A DNA stretch of 64,000 nt, from assembly GCF_900496995.4 (NCBI RefSeq), contig NC_044022.1:21280938-21344937 (forward strand), written 5' to 3'. The position numbers and the translations under genes are program-made. This DNA comes from Aquila chrysaetos chrysaetos. Its lineage: Eukaryota > Chordata > Aves > Accipitriformes > Accipitridae. The notes beneath the pieces were generated by a model, which saw only the letters and a list, made by a program, of their open reading frames with translations, did no database searches and had not been told where the DNA came from. Position 1 is the stretch's first letter, and every line of letters starts with the position of its first letter. This document shows, piece by piece, positions 13,201 through 24,726 of the stretch.

Positions 13201-16200
13201 TAAGAACTTGTTTGTACTTCAGGAAAAGTGAGAGGAATTGTGTGAACTGAATAACTGGTATCATTTGGTTAATATAACTTCATGGTAATATGGGGCAATT
13301 ACCAGTCCAAAAGAAAGTAGAATCACATTTAACCAATGTCGTGGCTAACTTGGACTAAAAGCTTCACTAATTCTGGGTAAGAAGGTTTTGTGTATAGGCG
13401 GGAATTAGAAAAGCAACACTTGCTGAACAAGAGCCTGAATTTAACTCTACAAAGAAGGTTTTTCTCTCTCAAAGCTCTGATGTGATAGCAAAAAAGAAAA
13501 ATCCAGAGCTTCTGTCTACCAGACCCGTTTGGCTACAGGAGAAGGTTTTGCTATCAGGGCTGCATAGTCCAAAGGTGTGTCTGTGATTGACAGAGTTGTG
13601 CCAGTAAAGGGTTCTAAAAAAGGTGCGAAAGAACTAGAGAGGCCTTCCCTTTGCCTGAAATAAAAAAAGTGTCAGTGTTTCTCCACCTAATGCATAGTCT
13701 TGCTGATAACAGCTGCATTCTTTCTAGGTATGTGCTATTAAGATAGTTACTATGAAAGGTTTCCAAAATGGGTATAGTCTTTCTAAGATGATGCTTTGCC
13801 TTTTTTTTTTTTTTTTTTTTTTAATTGTCAAAAGGTTAAGATGTACCAAAAGGAAATAAGTGATTTGAAAGCCTCTATTCAGCTCCTGGAAGAAGAAAAC
13901 GTTGGTTTAGTGACAAAACTCATTGATGGCAAACTTCAGAATCTGAGAGTACCCAGGTAAAATGATGCCTTTACAGACTCAGAAATGATGTAATTTTTTT
14001 TTTACAAAGATAATGCCTTTTCCTGCCTCTAGACCTACTTGGTCTCTCCCACAATAAAGCCAAGGTAGTTTCCTAGTTGAGGGGAGGCAGGATTTCACTG
14101 AGTATATGTGGGACTTGTATCTCTGAAGGATGGCAGTGATATTGTAACCTCCTAAATACCAAAATTCAGGGAAGAAACTGGGTTCTTTAATAATCTTGTA
14201 AGACCTAGTGACACCTTCTTTTAGTGGGGATACCACTGGGGCTTGGAAATAGTTTCTTTCTGTTGTAATTGTCTCAGGCCCAGCTTCTCAGACCAAGTGC
14301 TGAGTAATAGATTTTTCCTTTACTGTTGGCAAAATGTTTAAGGATGTGAAGATTAATATGCAGATATACAGGGTTTTGCAATCTCAAGTGAAACAGATGA
14401 CCTGGTACTGAGTAAGGTCTCTAAGAGGCCTTGGGATAGGTCTGTCTGTAGAGGTGTCTGTAGTATTAGTTTCTTTTATATATGGAAATTATTTAACTTG
14501 TTCCCTAGAGAAAGATTAATTTAGCTGCAAAATGTCAACACTAATGGTATCAAAAGCACAATGTAACAATGGGAATGATCCATCTTAATTTTCCAGTCCC
14601 AGCTCAGTGATTTCAGCCATATTGCATAAAAAAGTTCCAAGTCTTAAGTACTGACCGTTTTTCTCTCCTCTCCAAACTTTTGGACTGCTTTTAAGTGAGA
14701 GCTGCCAGCTGTGGTTTGAATCTTGGACTGACTGGAGACTATAACATTTGTTTTCTTTTAGTCTCATGGACATAGTTGAACTTAGGCACTAAGAATAAAA
14801 AAAGAGCAGCTTATTAGCCACTAAGCTACCTGGCTGCCTCCATTGCATTCTTAAACCATTGCGCTATTCTGCATTTGTGTTTAAGCAGCAAATGGCTTTC
14901 AGAAAGGGTGCCCTCCCCCTCACCCCAAAATATTGCACAGGACAATTTAGAGAGAAAATTCAAACCTCTAATATGAGTTTCACTTTATCTTTTAATTTCA
15001 TAGGCATTTGTTTCTTACCCAGGCAGCTGGCTTGCAAGATGAATTTCCTAAGGATGAAATGAAAGAAGTAGAGTATAGAGAGTATGCAGGTAATGCACAT
15101 GCCAGCAGCTTATAAGAACTGATAAGTTACTGAACATTTACATACTTTTTATTTCTTAAGTTTTTCATCAAACTGCCTGTTTGACATGGTGAACTCTTAA
15201 TTTCCCACTTAATTGCAGCCACCACAGCAATGATAGTCTGTAGTTTGTGTTACGAAGACAAACCCACACTCTACCTGTAATACAGTTTTAAAATTGAAAT
15301 TGGTGTTCAGATTGTTGAATGTAATTACTCGTATAGAGCTAGTCTGGAATGTGGTTAACAGGATCGGCCATCTTTTATGAAGATATGATTCATATCTTAA
15401 TCAGTTCTTTATAGATTCATATCATCATAACTTCATTATCCCTTGTCCCTGAGAGGACACTTTTGAACTCTAGAGTGGCTTTCACTTGAAGTGTACATGC
15501 ACTTTACAGTCATTCAGCTCACAGAGATACACCAGAATTAAATTATAAATAAATCCCTAGCAAGAGCAGATGAAGCTACATGGAGCTTAGCCAGAACTGA
15601 AAATCTTGGTAAGCAGTACTGAATTTGGGGCTGAATCTCCATCTATTCTGGTAGGTGTGCCCAGGAAAAGGATATACCATTAGGACTGTATGAGGGTGCT
15701 TATCTATTCAGGGTGGTTTGTATGGATTCCTTAGTTCAGTTTTATGTACTCACTTTGTGTGAGTAGAAGAAAGAGGGGAAAAAAAGGACAAAACTAAATT
15801 GAAGAGGTAAGTTCCAAAAATTGAAGCCATACAATTACGAATACGTGAACAAGTCTGTTGAAAGTTCTGATCAGTTCCAGCCATAGGTAGGCCTTTCTGG
15901 AACCATCAGGCTTCAGCAAACATGTTGACTAAGACTTCTGAATTAGAAATATGTTTACTTTGAACAGTTCAGCTCTATTACCTTTGATAGACCTTTACAA
16001 TAGTTACTGGGAGGAGTAGGTTTTGTTCCAATAAGCTGGGGTCAAGTCACTGTCCCAGGCAAAAAATGTAACTTGGCAGTCCATGTCCAGAATTGTCTAT
16101 CATCCTGGGAGTCAACTGCAAATGTGAGCTCTTCAGGGGACTTATAAGTGGACTAGCTGTGTTTCAGCAACTTGTATATATGAACATATACACACATTGA

Positions 16201-18774
16201 TATAGAAAAGGTTTTTACCTGGTTTTGCTGTCTTTCCTATTTTTTTAACTATTCATGCCATATAGGATTTAAGTTGAACTGATGAAAGTTAGTTTTTTTC
16301 CCTGCCCAGTTCCACAGACTCATTACTTCTAACTTCCAGTCAATTTCAGTCCCTGACCTTGATCAGAAATTGTAAACAGAAATAAACAGAAAAATCAGTG
16401 AGCAAAATCAACATTTGGCTCAGATTGCCAATTAAAAACCTTACCAAGCTGTTCATTACATCACACTGGCCAAGCCACATTAAAGCTTGCAAGCAATACT
16501 CATACTGAATACTAATTCTGATCTTCATAAAGCTTAACAATTACATACACATCATTGTTCATCTCTTTAAAAAGCGAAAGCAGATGGAGATGAAAGCCTC
16601 AGAAGTGCCACAGTCCCCTGTCAGAAAAACAAGACCTTTGCAAAGATTCAGTCTAAAACAGAGAATAAGAAGCCTCAAGACAGTGATGAGGAGCTGCAGG
16701 AAAAGTCTCTCACTCTAACTCTTGATAGCTTGTTGTATGAAGATGAAAAAGATTTCCAGGTATGAGTTAAAGTAATTGAGTCTTTCACTGACACAAACAT
16801 ATTTCAGTGTGGAGCATGAACTACTGCCAGGAGCGTGCTATTCCCAGTGGTGTTATGGCAGAAAAAACTCCAGTGTCTTTCACCTAGTGTACAATTCAGA
16901 TGCTTAATCATAGGCATCTGGAGATGGTGAGGACACTCCCTGTCCTTCAGATGCTGGGCCATAGGTTCGGTCATACAGGTCAGCCCACATAGATGTTTTG
17001 GATGTCTTAGGGCATCTCTGATAGCACGAGACACATTGTTTTAGCAATTGAAAGGTGTCTGAGGAATCAGCATATGTGAGTGTCAAATTCCCCCTAGAAA
17101 GAATTCTGAATGTCACCAGGTGACAGTTTTCTGTGGTATTGCACAGATTCTTGTTTGCTTGCATGCTGGTCCTTTTAGAACTTATGTTGCATAGTAGCAT
17201 TAAAGGATCAACAAGTCATTTAATCCTTCAAAGGAAAGCCAGGATGAGTGTCTTCCTGGGTGCAAAATACAGGGGTTGAGAAAATGAAAAGGTACAGGTT
17301 ATGTGTAAATAGGCAGAGTTTGTGTGGTTCTTGAAAGAGGTGGTGGCACCTGCTTCAGGAGATGCTCGGTCCCAGGTTGCAAAAAGATATTTCCTGGGTG
17401 TCTTTGATACTACACTTTAGAGTTAGGAAAACTTGAATACATTTCTAAATAATTACTTTCAGAAAATATATTACTCTACATCATCGATTTCTACTGCAAG
17501 TTAAAGATGATGTACACGTGGTGCAAGCTGCAAGGCTTGCTGTGTAAAGATAGTTCTCCATAACGTTTCTTTACTCTTGAATATTGTATTCAAACTTGCT
17601 CAATAATGAGTTTTAAAAAAAACCTTAAAATCCCCCCAAAATCTCAACAACAAGTCTTTTTCTAGAAATTTGGCATTAGTTTGATTAATACCCTGCAACT
17701 TGTGTTCAGAAAAATCATCCTGTTGCCTTGATCAGACTAAGTTAAGGAGTGGCTCTGTCCTGAAGAGTCATTACAGAGAAAAGCTGAACATTTAACAAAA
17801 AAAATCTGTCTGGGTGTTTGTTTTCTTGCAGTTGTTGCCCTGGGAGAGGAATAGTAGCTTCAGTTCTTTCTTACTGCTGTTAGCACTGCAGAGCCCACCC
17901 CACTGAGGGCCATAGGTGCTGCTGACGTACTTTGTAACAATGAAGGTACAATTGCGAACAGTGGAGTTGCATTGGCAACTATTATGAAAGTATTTATTAA
18001 ATAGAGGTGATTCAAGAGCTTGCACTGTAGGATTTCTTCTTCCCTCTCCCTGGCTTTGGCTGTATGGTCCTGTTTCTGCCCTTAGGGAACCTGTAGTGCA
18101 CATCGGCCTTTTCTGTAGCTGATTTACTCGCTAACCCAGCAGAAAAACTTGCCTTTTTTTCTCTTCCTGAATTAGTTTTCTGTTGGGTTAGTCAACCAAA
18201 TTGACTCAGAGGTTTGGAGAAGGCCAGAGCCAGCACAGGCGTGGTGGAAGCACATGGCTGGACTTGGACCTCTCTCTTTTGGCAATAGTGAGCTGTTGGA
18301 TTAGTTTAATTCTCACAGAACTGAACTTGGGAGCAGAATTTGGTTTGCAGAGAAAGTGTTATTGGTAAAAACACACAGGAAAAGAAGAGGGCAGCAGGGC
18401 TGCAGCCTGCTAAGATGAGCTAGCTTGTAAACCAAGCCCATTAACACTGACATTACCAAACATAGCAACCCCAGGGCAGCATCTTTACAGTTGCTTTTAA
18501 AAGGAAAGTTGCTGGTTTTTGTTTTTTTTTTTTAAGAATGGCTGCTTCTTGATGTAATTGCAGAATAAAAATATTCTTTCTTCTCAAGGAATACTTAAAA
18601 CTGGGTCCTCTGGAGACAAAGCTGATGTGTGTGGTTGGAAGAGCGATGCCCATTCATGAAGAACCAGAAGGAATGCCAAGCAGGAGCCACAAAGAAGATG
18701 GTATTATTGGTAAATCAGAGGGGCACATCACGGCTCAGATGATCAAGGCCTTATGTAAAGAAAAGGTTGGTTAA
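1187..18774 (+). CDS. CCDC83: CCDC83, coiled-coil domain-containing protein 83 (whole gene, ten coding exons)
   Basis: The coding exons are 1187-1269, 4177-4261, 6185-6353, 7055-7222, 9994-10085, 11282-11350, 13835-13956, 15004-15089, 16575-16759 and 18589-18774. All introns are GT-AG and all junction phases agree. The sum is 1245 nt, or 414 aa plus stop, against about 413 aa in human. The protein is mostly charged heptad-like helix (residues about 30-265), then a variable acidic linker (about 292-345), then a conserved block with LLYEDEKDF and LGPLETKLM. Other landmarks shared with the mammalian protein are VVTRDDVE, EYKNVGS and LTQAAGLQ. No enzymatic domain is visible. The mammalian gene is expressed mainly in testis (family knowledge) and its function is poorly known. 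It converges on PICALM, as in human. The identification rests on recalled homologues plus synteny. Confidence 0.93.
1270..4176 (+). other. CCDC83 intron 1
   Basis: This 2.9-kb intron has no recognised exon. It holds a pyrimidine-rich tract (2389-2460), an A run (3297-3314) and otherwise unremarkable AT-rich sequence. The short open frames in it lack splice context and family similarity. Confidence 0.7.
2389..2460. repeat. Pyrimidine-rich tract
   Basis: About 70 nt of almost pure C/T (irregular CTTT, CTCT and CCCT units) lie in CCDC83 intron 1. It is a mirror-like polypyrimidine tract rather than a regular microsatellite. Confidence 0.8.
4177..4261 (+). CDS. CCDC83: CCDC83 coding exon 2
   Basis: The acceptor is TTCTTCACAG and the donor is GTGAGT. 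The 85-nt exon completes the split Gln codon and encodes the start of the helical region, ending KKVEKKNKEYNER. It corresponds to the KKNQKYHER segment of the mammalian protein. It ends in phase 0. Confidence 0.9.
4262..6184 (+). other. CCDC83 intron 2
   Basis: This 1.9-kb intron contains a 14-bp tandem repeat (5052-5107) and no recognised exon or transposon. Confidence 0.7.
5052..5107. repeat. 14-bp tandem repeat, four copies
   Basis: The unit AAAGAACTGTATAT is repeated three times exactly, followed by a slightly altered fourth copy. It lies in CCDC83 intron 2. There is no spacer, so it is a minisatellite-like array. Confidence 0.9.
6185..6353 (+). CDS. CCDC83: CCDC83 coding exon 3
   Basis: The acceptor is TTCTTTCACAG and the donor is GTATGT. 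The 169-nt exon encodes the first strong coiled-coil stretch (glutamate, lysine and arginine-rich) and the conserved VVTRDDVEESLK patch. It ends in phase 1. Confidence 0.92.
7055..7222 (+). CDS. CCDC83: CCDC83 coding exon 4
   Basis: The acceptor is TACTTTAATAG and the donor is GTCAGT. The 168-nt exon encodes a helix that includes DYWLEYKNVGSKAQANKI, one of the best conserved blocks of the family. It is phase 1 on both sides, so skipping would keep the frame. Sequence just upstream is partly repeated about 440 bp downstream, in the next intron. Confidence 0.92.
7223..9993 (+). other. CCDC83 intron 4
   Basis: This 2.8-kb intron holds a degraded copy (7394-7480) of the sequence preceding exon 4, a CR1-like fragment (8355-8420) and an A run (8608-8626). 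The 113-codon reverse-strand open frame at 8677-9018 has no supporting signal. Confidence 0.65.
8355..8420 (+). mobile_element. CR1-like LINE 3'-end fragment
   Basis: The string CAGTCTGACCTCCTGCATGT followed by CACAGGGTACAGAGC resembles the 3' region of old CR1 elements of birds, turtles and crocodilians (a 'TCTGACCTCCTGCATAACACAGGCCA'-type segment). Only about 65 nt are recognisable, so it is an old 5'-truncated remnant. The assignment is from memory of the consensus. Confidence 0.5.
9994..10085 (+). CDS. CCDC83: CCDC83 coding exon 5
   Basis: The acceptor is TTTTGTTTTGAAG and the donor is GTATTC. The 92-nt exon encodes a helical, charged stretch containing EENDRLVERHMKLSKEQAPE. It is the least similar to the mammalian protein of the central exons. 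Phase and splice sites fit exactly. It ends in phase 0. Confidence 0.85.
10571..10590. repeat. (TTG)n microsatellite
   Basis: A short T run leads into about five TTG units, in a CCDC83 intron. Confidence 0.8.
11282..11350 (+). CDS. CCDC83: CCDC83 coding exon 6
   Basis: The acceptor is TTTTCTCAG and the donor is GTAAGA. The 69-nt exon (23 codons, phase 0 on both sides) reads NAVRYLDKNC through ENEWLKEE and matches the mammalian NAVKHIDKG...ENDWLKKE segment. Confidence 0.9.
12563..12602. repeat. Perfect 20-bp tandem duplication
   Basis: TTTCCTATGTTATGAATTAG is present twice back to back with no mismatch, in CCDC83 intron 6. The identity implies a recent duplication. Confidence 0.95.
13801..13822. 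repeat. Poly-T run forming the acceptor tract of CCDC83 exon 7
   Basis: Twenty-two uninterrupted T residues end 12 nt before the exon 7 boundary and serve as its polypyrimidine tract. Confidence 0.9.
13835..13956 (+). CDS. CCDC83: CCDC83 coding exon 7
   Basis: The acceptor follows an uninterrupted run of 22 T (13801-13822) and ends TTGTCAAAAG. The donor is GTAAAA. The 122-nt exon encodes the end of the coiled coil (LEEENVGLV) and LQNLRVPR, corresponding to LEEENLVLI...LKIPR in mammals. It ends in phase 2. Confidence 0.9.
15004..15089 (+). CDS. CCDC83: CCDC83 coding exon 8
   Basis: The acceptor is TTAATTTCATAG and the donor is GTAATG. The 86-nt exon encodes HLFLTQAAGLQDEFPKDEM, matching the YLTQAAGLEVPPEEM patch of the mammalian protein, and then an acidic/tyrosine segment. 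It ends in phase 1. Confidence 0.9.
16575..16759 (+). CDS. CCDC83: CCDC83 coding exon 9 (variable linker)
   Basis: The acceptor ATCTCTTTAAAAAG is unusually weak. The donor is GTATGA. The 185-nt exon encodes about 45 low-similarity residues rich in Ser, Lys, Glu and Asp, then the conserved LLYEDEKDFQ. The frame is fixed by the flanking exons and by that motif. The 5' splice boundary is the least certain of the gene. Confidence 0.82.
18589..18774 (+). CDS. CCDC83: CCDC83 terminal coding exon 10
   Basis: The acceptor is TTTCTTCTCAAG. It encodes EYLKLGPLETKLM and MPIH, matching LGPLGVKLMSVESKKMPIH in mammals, then the C-terminal SEGHITAQMIKAL and a TAA at 18772-18774. The tail runs a few residues past the mammalian end. 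A GTTGGT just before the stop could be a weak donor, but the length already matches the family, so a terminal exon is preferred. Confidence 0.88.
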   Translation, partial: EYLKLGPLETKLMCVVGRAMPIHEEPEGMPSRSHKEDGIIGKSEGHITAQMIKALCKEKVG

Positions 18775-19160
18775 AAGTAGACAAACTGTGCTGTTAATAT
18801 AGAAATGTAACATTCTTAGCTCATTAAATATCTGCTTTGTTCTTCAAGGAGTGTGTGGCACTGGGCTTTGTGGAAACTATTTTTGAGTGCCCTAATCATG
18901 ATTTACACATGTAAGTTTAGTGAGAGGTATGTCTGTGTGCAGATGGCTAATTGAAAGGTTGCTTTACTTACCACTGTGAGAACTCTTGTGCACTTTTTGG
19001 ACTCCCCAATCCAATTAGCTGCACATATATCTAATAAAGGGTATGAGTTAATATTTAGGTTTTGTGGTACCCACTTGCCGTCTGTCAAATGTGGAATTCC
19101 CTCTTGATCAGACACTGAATGGGTAAATGCAGGCTGCAATAAAATGTAGGCCTGTTAAAA
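18775..19160 (+). other. CCDC83: Probable 3'UTR of CCDC83 with two polyadenylation signals
   Basis: AATAAA hexamers occur at 19033-19038 and 19138-19143, 260-370 nt after the stop. A third is at 19619-19624. The end is placed after the second hexamer only as an estimate, because no transcript end is visible in genomic sequence. Confidence 0.45.
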
Positions 19161-22100
19161 AATACTTAATATTACGTTAAAGCAGAATCTAATTTATCCA
19201 AGCATAATCCAACTATTGCTAGAAATTGAATGTTTGAATGCATTTTATTTGTCTCCATAAAACACCTACTTAAATATATTGAAATAACCAAAAATTGATT
19301 GAAAAAGAAAAACCAAAACCAGAGCATAAAAATCATCAAAGTCTTAATTTTTTTTTTAAATATTTTTTTTAATTGGCCAAATATATTGTGTAACCCCATA
19401 CCTTTGGTTTGTGGCTAGTCTCTATGAACATGTGCATTGATTCGGTGGGTTTTTTTTCCACTCTCATTGCATGTCCTGGACACCTTATCAGAAGTACACA
19501 ATGCAGTTACTTCCCACAGGTGCAAGTAGGCTTCTGACCTATGCATTTCCTATTTAGAAACTTGTAAAAGCATTGAATAATCTGATTTAAACCCTTGATG
19601 GGTTAATCAGCTGTTTGGAATAAAGCTTTTTAAAAAGATTAAACCCGTATCTATGCAGTGTCTCATCCTATCCCATACTTCAGTGCAAACTTTTTTCATT
19701 TTTCAAGCGAGCTCAGATATTCCTGCCCAGCAGCTGTCTCCTTGAGTTGCAGGTGAGTCGAACTGTTTGTTCTCTGGGCTCCACTGACTACAGCTCCTCA
19801 GAAACTGGGCTCACAAGCAGACATGTAAAGGTAGGAGCCTTAATCTCAGACTGAATCTCACTTGCATTGCCATGTAGTAAACAATTAAATGAGTTTGGAT
19901 GTGTCCCTGCTGTAACCCAACTGAGTTACCACAAAGAGTGAGGTGACTCCTAGTCCTCGAATGTCGAGGGAATGGGGATCCGTACTTGTGAGGTGGTAAC
20001 GTTTTCAGCACAACAAAAGCCTCCCCTCGGCTACACTGGCTTTCTTTGAGTGAAGTGCAAGCCCCATGAAATGGCTTACTTGAAAGAGAGATTAGTTCTG
20101 CAGAGTGATTAGTTTAGCTTTTTCATTTAGTTGCAGAATTAGAATGTGGCTTATGCTGAACAGCTTTTCAGTTAAAGAAAGGCCTCTCCTTTCCACCGCT
20201 CCCCAAAGGGCATTTACATTTCCTGGTGATGTAAATGTAGGGCCCATCTCTAGGCTTCCCTCTGCTTATACCATAATGCATACCACCATGTGTAGGACAT
20301 ATGGCAGGACAACATAAACCTGTACCTTGGGAAAAACAAACTTCGCCTCTTCAAGTCACTCTTTAGCCTTTTACCATAAATGCCTGTGTGGGTGAGAGGG
20401 AGTTAAAAAGAAATCTGAAACATGCTAATTAGGGTACAAGCCACAGGCAGCCTGCACAAGCCAGAAGCAACAGCCTGTAGCAAAACATATTTAGTGAAGT
20501 GTCCCAAATCCCCTTGATTTCTATAGGATTAGCATTAAGGCCAGTGTGAGGCTTTTACACGGAGAAAGCTAGGTCTTCAGCAAATGAGGCATCTGGATTT
20601 GATAATTTTGTTACTGGCAAAACCTCTCAGAAATGAGCAACATGTTGTAAAACAGAGGGCTGATCAGTCCACTTTCTGGCAGTACGGCCAATGCTTCCAA
20701 CTCCTACTTAAATAATGGGAGTCAGGGTTCACTACTCCAGTTAGGACAAAACTTATAGGAGCCACCTTTAAATTCCCAGCATTATGAAATACCTTTTTAC
20801 TGTGTTTCTGTTCTGCAAGACAACTATAGGGCACTAGTTAGGCTACAAGATACAGGAAAGTGTCCATCCCCACAACTATAATCCAAGCGTAGCCTTGGTT
20901 GAGCTGGAGTTATGTATTGAACTGGCACGCAACTCCAAGAAACTTGCAGTTTCAACAGGAAAAAAAAAAACCAAAACACCTTACAAGTGTTCACTGGAAA
21001 TTCAAAGTTAAAGAAATATGAGCATCATCCAAGTTGCATGTAAGTGTGTGGTAATAAAAGCCATTTTAATAGAACCGAAGTCCATGAGCTGGAACTGAGA
21101 AACATCAATCCATCAAATGCCTGAAAAGCACAATGCAGTGGGGTGTACTGCTAGCCCCTATCCACTCAAGTGATTAAAGGAGCTGCCTACCTCAGCACAC
21201 TGCTGGTTTGAACCCTCTCTGAGCAATTTCCCTAGAGTCAAGCAACTGGATTATATTGCTTTATAGTCTGGCAGTGCAAGTATGATCACTCCCCAGCCTG
21301 AGCTGTGGGGAATGTAGGTTACTTTACCTAACTTTTGGTCTGGTTTTTGAGAGGTGTGCAGCCTCCGATGCAGCTAGGTTATGTAACAAGGCAATCTTTC
21401 CACAGGCTCAGACCTGCATGTTTTGGGAAATGAGGGTAGGAGACTTGTTCTGCAGCATTTGTTCTTGTTTGGCTGCTTTCTGACAGAGAAGTTATTAAAC
21501 GCTCTGCTTCTGTGGGTGAAAAGGAGTTTGCCAGAATAAGGTCAAGGCAGAAGCTAATGGACTGAAAAGTTACACTATAGTGACAAGCAAGGAACAGAGA
21601 ATCTAATGGTATTAGTGTCTTAAGCCACTGATGTTTTGCAGCTGGATATTCCTCTGAAAAAGGCTTTCCCTTGGATTTTGAGCCCACTCTAAAAGTAAGG
21701 ATGTTTCTTTGTAATACTACGCTTCAGAGCTCATGTTCTGCAGACTACCACAAACACTACGTTGTTTTAGGATATGACATGGTAAAAACATGCCAACAAC
21801 TGTTCCTGTATGTGGCCCACAGAACATCTCCACTGAGCCATGGAAAACTGGGATTTGACACAGTGCTGGATCTTTTCCTCACTTTCAGTGATTGAAGTGC
21901 AGCAAGAGGCTAAAACTGTATCAAATAATGCTTTTCTAGAAAAACAATACTTGGGCAGTTGCTGTAGCTGGCATGGGGAAGTTCAGCAGTTACTTACCAC
22001 CACGAATGAAGCAGGGAGCCCTGCTATGAAAACAAACCCCAGCTCTCCTCGTATACCACAGCTGCTGGAGAGCCAGAGCAACATGCTTGCATCCAACACA

Positions 22101-24709
22101 TTTTCAGTACCATTACCAGCTCACACAACAGAACTTTTAAGGACATGGGCTGGTTGTTCCAAGGCTTTTTGATCTTTGCCTCAGGAAATTTCAGCAGCAG
22201 AGAAGCAACAAAAGAAATAAGAAATGTGTTTTACTCAACTCATAGACTGATTTGTTATCTTGGGCAAGTCATCTCCCACTAGTGAAACAGATATAGTATT
22301 TACTCAGCCTTCAGATACAGAAGGGTGCCAGGTGCGTGGCAGCAACGTTACACCTTCAGAGGAACCTGCTCAGGGTTCTTTCCTCCCCACTCATTCTCCT
22401 GATCTAGTCAGGACTAGTAGGTACTGATTGGCCAAGTCCCTTCATTCTCCAGTTTGAACGTGAAGAACTTCAGTAACTCATAGATTGTTCTTGTTGGGCA
22501 AATTCAGCAAAATATGTCAAGACTGTTTCTGCTCTGTCCACTGCAGTGTGAGCGAGCTGCAAAGGTCGAGTCAAAACATTGCCAGTAGGCTAAGGAGAAA
22601 GCTCTTATTTAGTTTACATATATGCTCCAATTAACATTGCTTTTTCTTCTGTATTCAGCACATTTCTTCACTACCCCTCACATTATCTTGTCAATCTTCT
22701 GCTCCCATCAGCATCTCCTATCTTTCCCAGTGTTTTTGGCACCCAATTCTCATTCTTCTGCCACAATCTTTATCTCAACTGTCATGGCTTTCAAGTTGCA
22801 ATTCATTTATATCACTACAAAATTTATACCAGGCTCTGAAAACAGACACTTTTTGTCTAATAAAAGATGCAGGGTTTCACCCTGTCCTTTGTTGCTGAAG
22901 GGCTGTTTGGCAGCTGGGAGAGTCTGTGACTTATTCCAGTAGCTGGTTGAATGGCCCAACTGATGTCACGTAAAGTCACGCAAAGACGGTTTTTAAACGT
23001 CTCCTGAGGTACTGTCAGTGTCAATTTACTAAACAGAACAGTTCAGTTTGTGACTTTGAAACAAAGAACAGAAGCCACAAAAGAATTTAGATTTGGCTTC
23101 AGATGAAGATTCTACATTTGGGCTTTTAGAAAACACCTGAAGTGACTAGCTGTTCAGGTTCTTGTTCTGGCAATAGTAATTGTCTCCAGAGGTAAATCCA
23201 GTTGTTTTAATTACACAATTTTCTGAATAAAAAAAAAATTCAAAAATATTGTGATGATTCTGACACACTGGTTTCCTTCACAAAGCTCTAAAAGGAACCA
23301 CGTCCCTCTAACAAAGCACTACAGCCTCCACGGCTTGCTAAGAGCAGGCAGCTTTCCTAGACAGAGTTTGCTCTTCTAGATTAAATAAATAGCCTTTGAA
23401 CTTAATTTTGAAGAGAACCAGGTTTTCATACCCCCCCCCCTTATTGAAAATGGCCAGTAATTGAAAGGAAACATGTCTATGAGCTATGCTTTTAAAATTA
23501 AGCTACAACTGAGCGTTATTCCAGCAAACATGCTTATTAGGAAAAAAGTAAATGGGAAAATAATCCTCAGGAAAATTCTCAAGCCAGTTTGTCTCTGAAG
23601 AGTAAGGCAAAAGCAAGGTTTATTAGCAAGGCCTCCAACAAGAAAGTTTAACCTGCACAGCAGCTGTGTTAAAGAACACAGAGCAACTATGAGTGAGCAG
23701 CAAAGGGTAACAGATGAATTCGTCATCCCTGCAGAAGAGGTGGTTTTGTTTGTTTGGGGATTTTTGACACCTGCATGATTTGCAACCTCAAGTCCACAGC
23801 CCCACAAAGAGGGTCCAAGGGATCAAAAAGATGCAAAAACTAAGCAAACAGATCTATCCTCAGTCAATAGCCTCAAAACAGAGATTGAAACCACTGTTCA
23901 GAGAGCATCACAGACCTAAAAAGACAATGAGGTTGTTGTCTGTTTTTATCATAACCCAGCACACTGGGCGAGGAGGAGGAAGGTCTACCTTTACCTTTCA
24001 CACAAGCTCTGGACTACCAATTCAGCTAATAGGACACAAACATGCACCTTTTTTCCAGCTGACCCCCGATTCAGGCAATTCATGTTTTTGATATTCTGAG
24101 TGCAAGCAAAAACTAAAAGGAAGTTGTTCGCTGGTGGTACAGTCCCACGCTGAAGGCCTCAGTTGTAGGAAGGTAAAGATTTAAGCAAGCTGTATATGAA
24201 ACTCCCTAGATCTGGGCATGAGCATTATATACTCCACAAGTAACAGGGTTTTTTTTATTCATGCTTTTAGAAAGAAATTTTAAATCTACTGATCTGTACT
24301 GATCATTTTATGATGTACAACCTTTGGGACAAGCCTCAGATAGTTGAGAAGAGGAAAGTTCCACTTGTGTCAAATCTCCCTGTGATGAAAACTAGTGTCT
24401 AATTGCAGATGACAGTCTCGGCAAACTGTTCAAAGCTCCTCCGGCATTATGTTCTGCTGGAAGGTTAGGGAAGATACCTAAATAACTTTGGGGGGCATAT
24501 TTATGCTTCTTGCTCAGTTATAAACAGTACAAGTTTATTGCCATGAATATTTTGAAAAACTAGAAGATCATGAAATATCACATTAAGTAAGGAATCCATC
24601 ATTATAGCAGAACTAAGGCCGTCTACTACAGCACCAGCAGGAAGATGTTGTATAGATCACGTCATTCACAGATTCAGTGCTGCACTTCCTGTAATACAAT
24701 ATGCACGTA
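19161..24709. other. Convergent intergenic spacer between CCDC83 and PICALM
   Basis: About 5.5 kb separate the two gene 3' ends. No exon set with consistent phase, RNA gene or intact transposon was recognised. Short overlapping open frames on both strands (for example around 21379-22172 and 23484-24091) lack a conserved-looking protein pattern, splice sites or a promoter. A short C run lies at about 23433-23442. CpG density stays low. Confidence 0.65.
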
Positions 24710-24726
24710 TGAAATACATTTGGTAT

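Larger units (their letters stand above)
10086..18588 (+). other. Remaining CCDC83 introns (5-9)
   Basis: Outside the exons listed in this span there is AT-rich intronic DNA with a (TTG)n stretch (10571-10590), a 20-bp tandem duplication (12563-12602) and an unexplained segment with overlapping reverse-strand open frames (16804-17200). No other exon was supported. Confidence 0.6.

Noticed and set aside
18766..18771. GTTGGT as a donor that would extend CCDC83 beyond exon 10
   Set aside because: Weak donor. The stop three codons later gives 414 residues, matching the family length, and no downstream exon was found.
21379..22172. Several 74-110 codon frames in the intergenic spacer
   Set aside because: They overlap on opposite strands without splice sites, codon pattern or recognisable domains.
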